Source: Eutypella sp. D-1 (lineage: Eukaryota; Ascomycota; Sordariomycetes; Xylariales; Diatrypaceae). Taken from it: a stretch of DNA of 64,000 bases. Below are positions 22,410 through 34,240 of the stretch, piece after piece (the stretch's first letter is position 1; every line of letters starts with the position of its first letter). Where the stretch lies: NCBI GenBank assembly GCA_023313575.1, contig JAJTTP010000001.1, positions 4,030,001 to 4,094,000 of the forward strand, read 5' to 3'. Under the pieces are notes generated by a model, which searched no databases, had not been told where the DNA came from, and saw nothing but the letters and a program-made list of their open reading frames with translations. The position numbers and the translations under genes were made by a program.

Positions 22410-25090
22410 GTGATAGTTGTGGTTGGTTGTTGGTTGTTGGTTGTTATGTTGTGGTCATGCCGTGGTCATGTTGTGGTTCATGAGAGGAAGGGAGATAGAT
22501 GAATGAATGATGGACGACAAAATCCGATCATGAACTGCTGCGATGCGATGACCGCACACGGCTTTTCCAAGACTTCCCAGGGTTTCTTTTCGTTCCTGGT
22601 CAGTTGGCAGGTTGACAGGCAAACAGGTCGGCGGGTTGCCTTGTTGGTTGGTCGGTTGGTTACGAAAGGTTACGAACTCGACTTAACCTGGAAGACCCCA
22701 AGACCTTGGAGACTTCCAAAAAGAGGTCATCGGCCCCATCGAATAACAAGAAAAGTAGCGGCAGCAGGGCAGGGAAGGGACATCTGGGCAAGTCAGGCAG
22801 GGCCCGCCCAGGATAAAGTGAACAGGGGGGGGGGTTGCTACATACATACTTAGGGGGGCTTGGGGGGGGGGGTAGAGGGGAGGGGGGACATGAGCTTGCT
22901 TGGGGGCTTGCATTAGACGCAATTGGCAACCTATTTGAGACCTATTTGGGTCTTCAAGGTGCCCTTGGTGGGGTTCAAGGTTTCTCAAGGCCGACTCTGA
23001 GTGGTTCGGCTGGTTGGTTTTGGAAATTCAGGAACGAGGCCGATTAATGAGGTATCATCGTACCGCTTCAGATAGATGAAAGCCAATATCTATTACATAT
23101 GTGTACTTAGATACATACATAACTATGTGCTCATAAACGGGTTCTCTGGGTTCTCCAGATGGCTCCAAGCTGAGATGCCTAGGATACTACCTCAGTATTT
23201 CGGGTATTTCATTATTAAAGGAACGGTAATATGTATGTGATGGCCTTGGAAGTATTGAATCACAGCAATGACCTTGAACTTAAACGTAAGTATACATAAA
23301 ATGGGTGTGATATATTCAGGAGGTGCTCAGATGTACCCCGGACATGATAATATGGAATATGCCCGTCAATCGTAAAAAGAAGGGCTTTCTTCTAGAAAGG
23401 GGCTTAGAGGGGGTCCCAGGGGTGGCATTGGATTGGTCGAGCCAGAATAAGCAACGAAACAACCAAAAAATTCGCATTTCGCACTCCGTACTTCGCTTTC
23501 GCAAGTCAACACTCAAATGAGCAAGACCACCTAAGCATGCTCACTCCTTCTGTCCTCACGGTTACCTATCCGGAGAAAGAAAAAATCCAAGCCAGCCAGC
23601 CAACAACCGAACAAACTCTCTTCAAATTTCTCCAACTAGTAACTAATGTACATACACGAAGGACTCCCGAGGTACCTAGGTACTTATCATCCTTACCCTG
23701 TTTAGATCCCCGCTAAAACCCTAATTCCTAATTCGTACATGCAAAGATCTATGGACGAGATCGATGCCCTTCAAGGCCCTTTGAACCCTCCTCGTTCCCA
23801 TAACGGGACATCGTACGTAGATAAATGCTTTTTAGATGGCTGTGTGAACGAAAGACGGCATCCCCCTTCCCCTTACTCCACTCTTTAATCCCGTCAGTCG
23901 GTTCAGTTCGTGGGGTATTGATTGGTGTTATTTTTTTTTTCACTGTCAAACTGTCTCACTCACCCTCTGCAAGCTCTTACTCTCTCTCATTCTGTGTTTG
24001 TGTGTTGTCTCTTGTATGTCTGTGATATCTACCCGTTAGATGCTGTTGTATAACATGTCTGAGACGTCTTCAACCCTCCCCCCTTCCCCAATCCAATCCC
24101 ATCCGTTTCTCTTCCCGGAAATTTGCATCAGCTCTTCCCTTTTTTATTCCCTCCTCCCTCCCCGCCAACCCATCTACCCTCTTTCTTCTCTACATATTCT
24201 TTGTTTCTTTTTTTTTCCTCTGATGCCCATGTCTCTCGGCCCCACCTCATTTCGTGCACTCGCCGATGGCGTTTACCTCGAGGCCAAGGCCGAGTCCGAG
24301 TCATCATATTGTCAGTTATCAGGTCGTCAGGCTGTACATACATCCAGCCGCGTCTACATACTTATATAGGTTTAGAAAACTAGTAGGTCCTGCACACGCA
24401 GACGACTCCTACCGCCAATCTGAACATCTCAACTATGCATCTGTCTTCAGATCCGGTACCTGAAATTCCTCCCTCAGATATCTTGGTTGCTTGGTACGTA
24501 GATTTGGTATTTATCCCCTGGATGCCAAGTCCCTGACACATGGCCGGGCCTCTAGGCCCTGCTGCGCGTGGGCCCTGACTGAGAGGAAGGGGTGGGATCA
24601 TCAATGCTGTCTGCAGGTCCTGGACAACTGGGAGGCTCCGCTATTACATTAGACGCAGGCGAATCCCGCGCACCCGCTCGCCGCCGTCGTCTCGCGGCAC
24701 AGGCAGTTCCCGGCAGTCAATTGTAGTAGTCTGTTTATGTACGTATGTAGATAGATAGTATGTATGCCAATGCCATTAAATAACAGATCTTTCACCAGCA
24801 ATCTTTAACCCTTGAAGGAAACCCACAACCCCCGTTCCCTGCATCTCCGTTCTCGATCGGCGGTCCCGTTGATGTCATCCCAGCGGTATACGAAGGTTTC
24901 AGGGTCCATGCCCGGAGCCGCTGCCCGACTTCGTCATTAAGGCCGACGACCAGTATGTAAAAATAGACCGTCAAACCGTCATAGTTCCAATTCTTCTCAA
25001 TTTTGCATAAATCGATAACAATAAATAATAACAAGAGGGAGGATAGGAAGAAGAGGAAGAAGTCAAGACGTCGTCAGCTCCTGGACATCA

Positions 25091-25114
25091 TGTGTGTGTG
25101 TGTGTGTGTGTGTG
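25091..25114. repeat. (TG)12 microsatellite
   Basis: Second perfect TG array in the same spacer, 2.7 kb from the first. Confidence 0.95.
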
Positions 25115-28100
25115 ATGTGCCTGCAAATGAGACGCGAGTTGTTGCAAGACTGAGCCGTGAACACACACACTAATTAATCTACCTGCGTTGCCCGTGCCCG
25201 TGCCCTACCTGTTAGGGGTGTGGTTACCTACCATTCCTCGCGCCCTTGATATGCGTGCCTACCACGTCGTCGTCGTAATGCTAATGAAATTGATGTTAAT
25301 AATAGCACATTTTTTACACCCCACGGATTCCAAATCCTTTCTCTGGCATTGGCGCTCAGCCCGGCAGTGACACGCCATTCATTCCATATTTCCATATTAT
25401 CAGGCTTGTCAGGTTAACCGGTGTGTGGGTGTGGTGTGTAGCTGGCTGGTAAGCTACCGGGCTTCTTGGCTGTCGACTATTGTCTGCCTCCATTGCATTG
25501 GAAGAAAAATTCTTACCTCGGCTAGAGCGAGTCATTTAAGTCTCCTTTTTTTTTTCCCCTCTCTCTCTTGCTTTCTCTCTCACGATCGCAAATTTTCATA
25601 TTAGGTAGTTACATATCTAGGTACATAGTCCTACGCCAAATGTAGGTGAGGCAAGAACGGTGCTGAACGGTCCTCCCTGGCACCAAAGCCGTTCGTCCTG
25701 CCAACCTATCCATCTTCTAGTTTATATATTGCATGCCTAAGCGATGCCAGTACCCGCCGGGACGGCACTGTATCTCCGTACCTGGCACTGACACCTGGAT
25801 GCCTCCATAGCAACCCGAATCGCCGGGTCTCCTTCTATTCTTGACGGGGCGATTAATTGGTAGATTAAGGGCGCTTTTAGGGCTGGCAAGGCTACCCCGG
25901 TACTCGACGATCTCTCTGTTAGTCAGTTAAAAAGCGGAAACAAAAGTAGACTAGTTTCTATGTAGTCGTCCATCAATGTAGTGGACTTCGAAGTTGCTTC
26001 CAGCCAGCCAGCCAGCCAGCCTGACCCACCGGCATGGCTTACCAGCTTACATGACAGTACCATACATAGGAGTAGACAGGCGCCTCGATGATACCTTCGT
26101 TTTCGTTTCGTTTCCCTTTGTCTCGTCCTCTTCGGCGATCTGATCTAGGTTCCCCGATCGATACTAACACGGGGACGAGACGAGGCGTTCCGCGCCGAAG
26201 GCTTTTCGGAGTTGCCCAGGGTTGATCCGAACGCCTCAATCAAGGAAAAAAGAGATGCTGGCCGAAAAAAAAAGAAAAGAAAGATGAAACATTAAAGTAA
26301 TTGGAAAAAGAAAAGAAACGAATAAGTCATGCCCCCCGCGCTAAGGACCTCCCTCGAAAAGAAGGAAAGAAGAAACCGAAGCTGAGGCTAGGGCTAGAGC
26401 TGAAAGGGAGTGTCCGAATGGATACTCCCTTCAGCCTGCAAAATGTTATGTTCACCGCTAATTGCAGTCACTGTGCTGCCGCCCTATTATCACTCTCAGC
26501 CCCCACGCCTTAGATCCCCTGGAGATGCGAGTGGGTAATACCGAGTGGGGTATATATCTGCCTACTATTACCTGATGCCCTGGTATGAAATGTCGAGACA
26601 GTCAGTCACTCTATCACTCAATTCGCCTACCACTATGTAAGCGAAAGTAACCATAAGCAGGCAGGCAGGTAACCAGTCAGTCAGACAAGCAAGCAGTTCT
26701 GCCGAGCAGGCGAACGAATTACATTCAGGGCACGCACGCACAGGCATAGGGTAATCAATACGACTTCGGCACCCACAATCCTACGGGTGTATCTTCCGAC
26801 GCAAGCCAGCAGTCAGTCTGCCAGCCTGCCTGTGCTGCTTACGGGCTTGCTTACGCCGCGTGGGTAGCACGTATGCGTATGTACCTATATACAGTATAGA
26901 TGTCCATGTCGATGTACCCTCACTACCTACTTAGTCAAAGAAGGTAAGGCGAGGCTAGCAGGCCACCATAGTATGTAGGTTGCGACGTGACCGATCCTGC
27001 ATATATGGCGGGATGGGTGACGGGTAATGGGGAATGCGTATACATAGAGAGCAAGCGCGCGCCTGTCTCAGGAATCCCTGGGGGTGGTTAGGAATTGATC
27101 GACTGCATGGCCGGCCGCTGCATATCTTCGTGCACACACATACGAACGTCTTGTCTAGCCTCGCTATCGAATTTTGACGGAGGTTAAGGTGAGGTAAGGG
27201 GTTGTCTTGCTTTAGCCCAGCTGGCCCCCAATTCGTCATCGCTCCCCTCTTTCCCGTCCCTTGGTTATCTACTACTTAGGTTGGTAGGCAATGATGACAG
27301 GAGTGCGAGTACAGCGTTATGTAGTATATATACAGATACCATACCGATGATATTGCGGGGACTGGGCGACGCTTTTCCGGCTCCGCGGAAAAGGGAAGAG
27401 GCAAAACAAATGAACGAGTGCAAATACATACATACGAAGCCTATATGTATTTGCCTGAGGTGCGGCACGGCACATCCTTCCCGAGCTGAAGACGAGGCTG
27501 CAGCTGGCCCGAACCGCCCTCCCCCCGACCGGCCTAATCACAGAAAGCAGAACATGCACTAGTTAGATAACGAGAAACTTCAGGTTCGCTAAAAATCAGG
27601 ATAATTGATATTTTGTCTATTGGCAATCTGTATCGTAGGAGTAGTAGTAGTGTTATGGTCTTTTGGATGTCGTGGTCGTGGTTGTAGTAGTGGTCGTAGT
27701 AATAACTAGTAGTAGTTGTGTCATGAGCCCTTTCCCCCTTTCCCTCCTTTATTCCCATAACCCGTGTCTATAACCTTTCCTGTATAAGAAAGAAGAAGGA
27801 AAAAACCCCTATAAGTTTCCTGGTGCCCCGTCCCGTTGTTTATTTTAGGTAGTCGTTACGCTTGTGTCGTCGTGGGGTATGTGTATTGAATAAAAGCGAC
27901 ATACATCGTATCATGTCGTGTCGTGTCATATCGAGTCGTTAGCGTCGTGATGGTATGTCGTGAGTGCTGTTTTCTTTTTTCTTATATTTTCGTTTTCCAG
28001 AGGGGTATGCGGTGTCAGGTCTCCCAGGTTTCATTACTCTTTTTCTTCCTTCTTCATCCTCTTCAACTTCTACCGCTCTCCCTGATGCCGGCGGAATGTC

Positions 28101-28684
28101 TCGTCCTTCCTGTTCCATCTCCAGACTCATGACCGACAACATGCCAGGGGAAGCACAGAGAGGTGGACAAAGGTATGATGGATATAAACGTGAAAAGTAA
28201 AGAGAAATAAAATTGAAGGGGAGAAAAATCAACGCTGAACGTGAAAATCGTCAAAATGCTTGCGTAATTGCTCGCTTGCTATCTTTCATGATGAGAAAAG
28301 AAAAGATCATTGACCTCGTGAACTGTAACCGACGCCGGATGAGTCCCAAAAATCGAATGGTAATAAGGAATAAATTGAATGAAAAATAACTTGTTGAACA
28401 CCGATGATGAAAGTGACGTTAAAAGGTGAAACAAACGCCTCCCGGTAAACATGTCGTATAGTTGAAAGTCGTGAAATTGATATGGCCGTCATTGTTGGTA
28501 AACATGTTTCTTCCGTAACAGTTGCCTGGCCTCGGTAGAGCGGTGAAAAGTCGATGCTGGTGTCTAGTGGCGGTGATGGTACAATCGATCAATCGTTGGA
28601 ATACAAAAAAACATTTTGTTCCGTTCCCCCGCACGTAATTCTCGGCCAAGTCCATGGCTCTTCCGTCGCTAAGCCCGGTGTACC

Positions 28685-30359
28685 TCAAGCAGCAAATTGC
28701 TCCTGCTGCTGTGGCTGCGTGTGTAGCGGTAGTTGTAGCTGCTGCGGCTCCTGCGGTTGCTGCTGCTGTTGCTGCGGATGGTGCTGGCCGTGGTGACCAT
28801 GACCGAAGGGGCGTCCAGGATAAGGCCCACCCTCAAGGATATAACGTTCAAAAGGACCACCGTTGATGGTGTAGCGGGAGGTGCGAACCCAGCGGGGCGG
28901 GGGCACGGGTTCCCAGGACTCGTCGGTGAGGGGGTAGAAGTTGTAGGACTCGTGCTGGGAGGAGGGCTCGTGGTTCTGACACTCGAAGATACCCTCGAGG
29001 TGAAGGCGCTCGAGGTGCGGCAGGCACGGCCGCAGCGCCGAGAAAAGTGACTTGAACGTCCCCTGATACAGATGAATGCCGCCGAGTGAGACCTCATGCG
29101 GGCGGGCGAGACCGCGCCCACCGAGCCGAAGCCGTTTCAGTGTCGACCCGTGCCGCGATAGGAACTTTACCAGGTCCCGCTCCTCGCACGATAGCCCCTC
29201 GAGCGTCAGATCCGTCAGGTGTGGGTACGCAAAGCCGTCGGTCAGCAGTTCACGGAATGTGACGACGAACTTGGAGTTGCTCCGCGCGTACGGGTGGAAG
29301 GCGAGTTTGAGCTGCCGCAGGTCCCGTGCCAGGTGCAGGAGCCGACCGAGACCATTGACCGCACGCATGGCGGATGAGGGGCCCTTGAGCCCCGACGGGT
29401 CCAGTGTCAGGTGCAGCGTCTTGAGGCTGTCAAAGGACTCGGTGTGCGCGAACCAGTGGCGTCGGTGATCGGGGAGGCGAAATAGTTCGAGCGGCAGGCG
29501 GTCGATGTGGAAGGCGGATAGCGGCAGGCCGTGCGTGGCGGCGACGATGGCGTCCAAGTTGCTATAGGTCCGGGGCCGGTCCAGGGTGCGGCACGTGGAG
29601 TCGGCGAAGACGTGCCGCAGCACCTCGTTCTCCGAAGGGTACCGGTTGAAGCAAACCTCAACGCTTTGCAAATTCGGTAGTGACGCGCACGCCTCCCGTA
29701 GGTCGGCGGCGCGCTCGAACAGCGGCTTCGTCACAGAGCGCCGCTTCTCTATCTGGTCGTAGCTGTTCCATGCTGATTCAAGGATCACGTTACGCTCCTC
29801 CGGCGGCAAGACGAAGTGCTGAAACCTGCAAGACATGGGATTAGTCTCAGTCACATTGTGGTCCACAATGCATTGTTACCCCCTTGCCTCTCATAGTCCG
29901 TCCTGGGTACAAACAATGCCTTCCAAGCAAACTGGCCTCAATTGCTGTGCCGCTCGGATCATGTTCAGGGGCGGCAAGGCAAAGGGCTAAGGGGGGCAAG
30001 TAGAGACAGCCCGAGTAATAGCTCTTGCATAACACCAATTGCAACCAAAAGGGGAAAGGGAAAGAAAAGGCTTCCGGAGTTTTGTTTACTTACCATGAAT
30101 TCCGCATCGCATCGCCGTAAGAGAGCTCACCGAGGTAAATGCATATCGATGTGATGCTTCCCCTCAACCTCTCATGACGGGCGATAGAGAGAAGTCGGTC
30201 GACATCCTGCCTCCAAGTGACTACGCTCAGGTTCGGGGCCAGCAGGTACTCGTAGCCCACGTCGGCCAGGGTGCGATTGGCCTCTCGAAGGCTCCGTACC
30301 GAAGGCGGGTCGCAGTACGTGTAGATGAGCCTGAGCAGCTCGACCGGAAGCGTCTCCAT
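28685..30359 (-). CDS. F-box protein with leucine-rich C-terminal region, two exons
   Basis: Probably a substrate adaptor of an SCF ubiquitin ligase; the target is unknown. Exons: 30359-30094 and 29825-28685, in frame, 468 residues. The intron (29826-30093, 268 nt) is longer than the others here, with a GTAAGT donor and a TTGCAG acceptor. Residues 1-40 (METLPVELLRLIYTYCDPPS) are a short F-box placed directly at the N-terminus. The middle is rich in spaced Leu (SLKTLHLTLD, HLTDLTLEGLS, TLKRLRLGG, HLERLHLEG), the pattern of degenerate leucine-rich repeats found in fungal F-box proteins. The C-terminus is a His/Gln-rich low-complexity tail (PQQQQQQPQEPQQ) encoded by imperfect CTG-type repeats. 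Confidence 0.82.
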
Positions 30360-32694
30360 GAAGGATTAAGAACCGATCCTATGTGTATGCAGTCGCGGTG
30401 GATTGCAATGACAGAGAATTGGCAGAAGGAAGGATTATAAGGTTTTCTTAAGAGTTAGGATCGAAAAGGCGGGATTAGGACATATACACCAGCATGTACA
30501 TGAGCATGTACATATGTGATGTGATGTATACTTTCTATGATGGATAGATGTAAGCCAACTAGCTAGCTAGTCAAAGCGTGCAGCCAGTTAAGCTGCCAAG
30601 ACTGATCTATCCCGCCAGTTAAGAAGGGTTTCAAGGTTGGTTGACTCAAGTTAACCCGACGCAGACGAGGGATCGGAAAGGGTGGGTGGGTAGACAGGGT
30701 GGCGTAGGGTTGCGTAGGGTTGCGTTGCGTTGCGGTGCGGTGCGTTGCCAACGAACGTGAAGTTTTATATTCGAAAGAACGAAACGCGGCGGACCATTTC
30801 CAAGGACAAGAAAGCCTCTAGGTGGGTTAGGGCTTTAATTCCAACTTCTTCACGTCTTTTTCCCTTTTCTTTTTCTTTTTCTTCCTTCCGTATTCAGTAT
30901 TCAGTATCTCTTTGCAGGCGAAGGAATTTCCAGAGTTCCAGAAAAGAAAGAAATGGAACAAGAAACCTTCGAGAGCAGGCGAAAAAGGCGGGATTGGAAG
31001 TGTGAAAAAGCAAAGGCGAAACAAGCCATATATAGATACTCCCAACTTACTACCTAGCGGGCTATACTTGTACTTACATACTTACCGACCTACCACTGCC
31101 CTACCGCCTCCAAGTTACCTCTTATAAGCACACAACACTTGGGCAACGTAATATGCCATGTACCTCACCCCCTAAGCAATGGCAAAATGGCGGAGAGTAA
31201 AAAAGCAGCAATTAGCAAGCAACGAGCCAGCAAGTGACAAGCCAACCTGGATCTAGGATCTGGACCTGGACCTGGTCATGGACCTGGACATGGAACTGGA
31301 ACATGGCATGGCATGGCATTGGCAATTGGCATGGCATACTATGTATGGTACGGTACGTTCCATTTTATTTTATTTTCTCTTCTTCATGTCGCCGAACTTG
31401 CTTATTCCCTACACCTCTTCTTCTCTTTCTACGCCCTTCTCCCCTCTCAATCTGCAGCAAGCCTCTTAGGGTCTGTCTAGGACAAGAAATTGGTAGGTAC
31501 ATATATACATACCTATATGGATATACCTACAAGTAGCAGATGCCTTAGTGGGGGGGATAAAAATGGAAAAGTAAGAAAAAGATGCTACATATGTATCAAC
31601 CTATCCATGGAAAGGGAAAAAAGGAGAGGTTGCCAGATACTCATGACACTAAACTAAATATCGGTGAAGGTAAGACACACGTGTATAAGTAGCCTAAGTG
31701 TACCGCTACGGATGTCGGTACCTGATCCTGAACCATCGATGGCCGTACTACCGGGCAGCTTGCAGGGCTCTAAAAGTATCGATATTCTAAGGCTACAAGG
31801 TTACAAGGTTCCATATCTTTACTGCCGGCTGGTTGTCTGGTCATTATGTACATACTTAGGTACCTAGGCAAAAGAAACCCAGAAGAAGCTTCGATGCCAA
31901 TCACCAACTGGGCGGGTATAACATGTATAGAAGAACTTTAAAGATTCTCGAAGTCTTCAATCCTGCCTACCTAGGTACGTACAATAAATCGCCATGAAAC
32001 ACAAAATCCAGATAACGTAAATTTTTCAAAAGTTCTAGCCTTTTTTTGTCCTTCCTATCTCATTCCTTAGTAGCGATCGGGCTCTTATTAACCTGACCGC
32101 GTCCGTCCGCCGCCGCTGTTTGTGTGTCTGAGCAACCAGACTTCTTGTATAACTAGCACTTCTCGGATAATAAAGTCCTGCGTGAGTATGTATGTGCGCG
32201 CGTGTGCGCGTGCATACGTGCCCTTTTTGCCCTGGTTAGTCAGTTCCGGTCCAGGTCAGATGGGCGGTCAGGGAAAGAAAAGAAACAAGATATGATTTAT
32301 TCAAATTGGGTTTTAATTTTCGCCCTTTTCCCCCGATTGGCCCCAACTGTACGACCGACCTATCAGGAGCATTGCGGTGTAGGGGACGGGGGAGGGGGTA
32401 TACAGGGGCGGTGGGTGTTGACTGGTGGCAGCGGTGGTGGTGGTAGTAGTGGATACCAGGCTCTCTAAAACCTTATAGGGCATCTCATCCCCCCTTTCCA
32501 GCAGTGACACTAGTACGTCTAGGTATAGCTACCATACGGTGATATGGCGAGGAGTCCCGGAATAGCAAGGTCGAAGACGACAACGGGATGAAAATGGAAA
32601 GAAACCATCCTGTCTAGCCTTAGCTCGGCATCATCGTATCGACCATATGCCATGTTGCTGGAACCATCTGACTGAACTACAAATACTACCGTAA

Positions 32695-32726
<32 letters not shown>
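32695..32726. repeat. (ACT)n microsatellite
   Basis: About ten perfect trinucleotide units outside any gene. Confidence 0.93.
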
Positions 32727-32728
<2 letters not shown>

Positions 32729-33242
32729 ACAGTAAGACTAATGCTTGTATGCTTGCAAGCGTGTATGTCTGTTGACGAGACCACCTGCATTAGTCTACAT
32801 AGGGCGCTCTCTTATATAATCCTGGGGGCGTCTCTGTCAGAAGCTCCAATACCGAGAAAGCCGTCTGCTCTGCTGCTCTGCATCGTGATTCGTGACCTGT
32901 TTGGACACGCACGTGTGATATACGTACTACGTTTGTGTCTATAGCGTTTCTACTAATTACATACAAGTAGCTTACCTGCTTACATACTGCATACCTACAG
33001 CTCACCAGGCCCTAGTTTAGTATCCCCGTAATGTTCGATCGCTGCCCGCCGTTGCGGTACCACGCCCACACCTACTTACCTATCTACCCATACCCATGCC
33101 CACCGCTGTGCTTCACTGGGGCGGAATGTTTTTGATAGATTGCCGTGCAGTTGCATGTGTTGGGACGAAAAGGGGGGGGGAAGAAGAGGGACGGGACTGG
33201 GGCTGCCCAGCTCTCATTGTAATGAGGACCTGGCGGTAAATA

Positions 33243-33284
33243 GGGCTGGGCTGGGCTGGCTGGCTGGCTGGCTGGCTGGTTGGT
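33243..33284. repeat. (GGCT)n / GGGCT minisatellite
   Basis: Units of GGGCT pass into GGCT and then GGTT. The same GGCT/GGTT style of array recurs at about 51541-51570. Confidence 0.85.
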
Positions 33285-34240
33285 TGATACCATACCGACA
33301 CAAAGTTACATGAAGAACGAGAATTTATGGATACTTCACTTACCAAGTATGTAGAAGTTCGTGCACCGGAAAACATAGAAACACAGATTTCCATCTGTTT
33401 TCCCGATCTCGCGAACGTTCCAAAAAGAAGAATATGGAGGAAGAAGAAGAAAAACAAACCTACTTACATTGGACATTACATAACCTAACTACGTGGTCGA
33501 CAACACTTTAACACGAGACCGTATAGTCGGGAAAAAAGCTGGGTCTACGAGTATCCACCTGTAGCTAGCTACATACATCGTAAGGTAGTATGTATGTAAG
33601 TTAAGTATTGGCAGATTAGGTAGGGAGTTCGTCAGACTGGGCCCCCCTCCCCATCCCATTCGTCGTTGTCTTGTCTCTCCGCTCCCGTCCTGATCTAGAA
33701 AATGCCGCTCGGAATCAGCAGCCGAACAGTTACCCCCCTCCCCCCTGATCCCGATGTAAAGGGGAACAAAGAGAAAAAAAGAAATCACACAAGAACTGAG
33801 ACCGGCTGCCGTCGGGGCGGGCGGGCGGCGGAGCCAGCGGCGCATGTTGTCCAACCCACTCCCCTTCCCCCCCCTCCAACCCTACGTACCTTGGCTAACC
33901 TACTCTATGTATTTAAGTACTTCGCCCAGCTCTGACGTCTTACCGGAGCAGAAAATCTGAACTACCGTGAGGACTTATGCAGTAGCAGCTGCACAGTAAG
34001 TTGTGACCGGCGACAAAGCCTCACCTCACCTTACACCTCTGAAGAGAAGCCCGGTGCGGCGGTGAGTACTTTTATGGTAGTAGGTGTGAGAGTAGGTGTA
34101 GCAAAGTAGGTACATGGGTGCGTCCCCCACGGAAGATGCGTGACCGCTCTCACCTCGATCCACCCCACTCACTCACTCCCACACTCACTCCCACCTAGCC
34201 TTGCCTCGCCGTTCCTAGCTACGCCTCATCTCATCTCACT

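Larger units (their letters stand above)
21276..28684. other. Gene-poor spacer of 7.4 kb
   Basis: No gene I can support: every open frame is under about 120 codons, overlaps others and lacks recognisable motifs. The stretch holds two (TG)12 arrays (22386-22409, 25091-25114), GGTTGG/GGCTGG-rich tracts, G-runs (22827-22880), a perfect TACCTAGGTA at 23673-23682, and long TC-rich patches. Long non-coding RNAs or untranslated regions of the flanking genes could lie here but cannot be shown from sequence. Confidence 0.5.
30360..34240. other. Gene-poor spacer of 3.9 kb
   Basis: No gene supported. Contains the promoter region of the F-box gene ending at 30359, a TACCTAGGTA palindrome at 31968-31977 and a TACCTAGGCA at 31861-31870, an (ACT)n array (32695-32726), a (GGCT)n array (33243-33284), and repeated GGCATGGCATG and GGACCTGGAC tracts near 31260-31335. 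Confidence 0.5.

Noticed and set aside
22503..22853. 116-codon frame in the gene-poor spacer
   Set aside because: Repeat-derived Gln/Arg/Thr content with no motif; opposite-strand frames are equally long.
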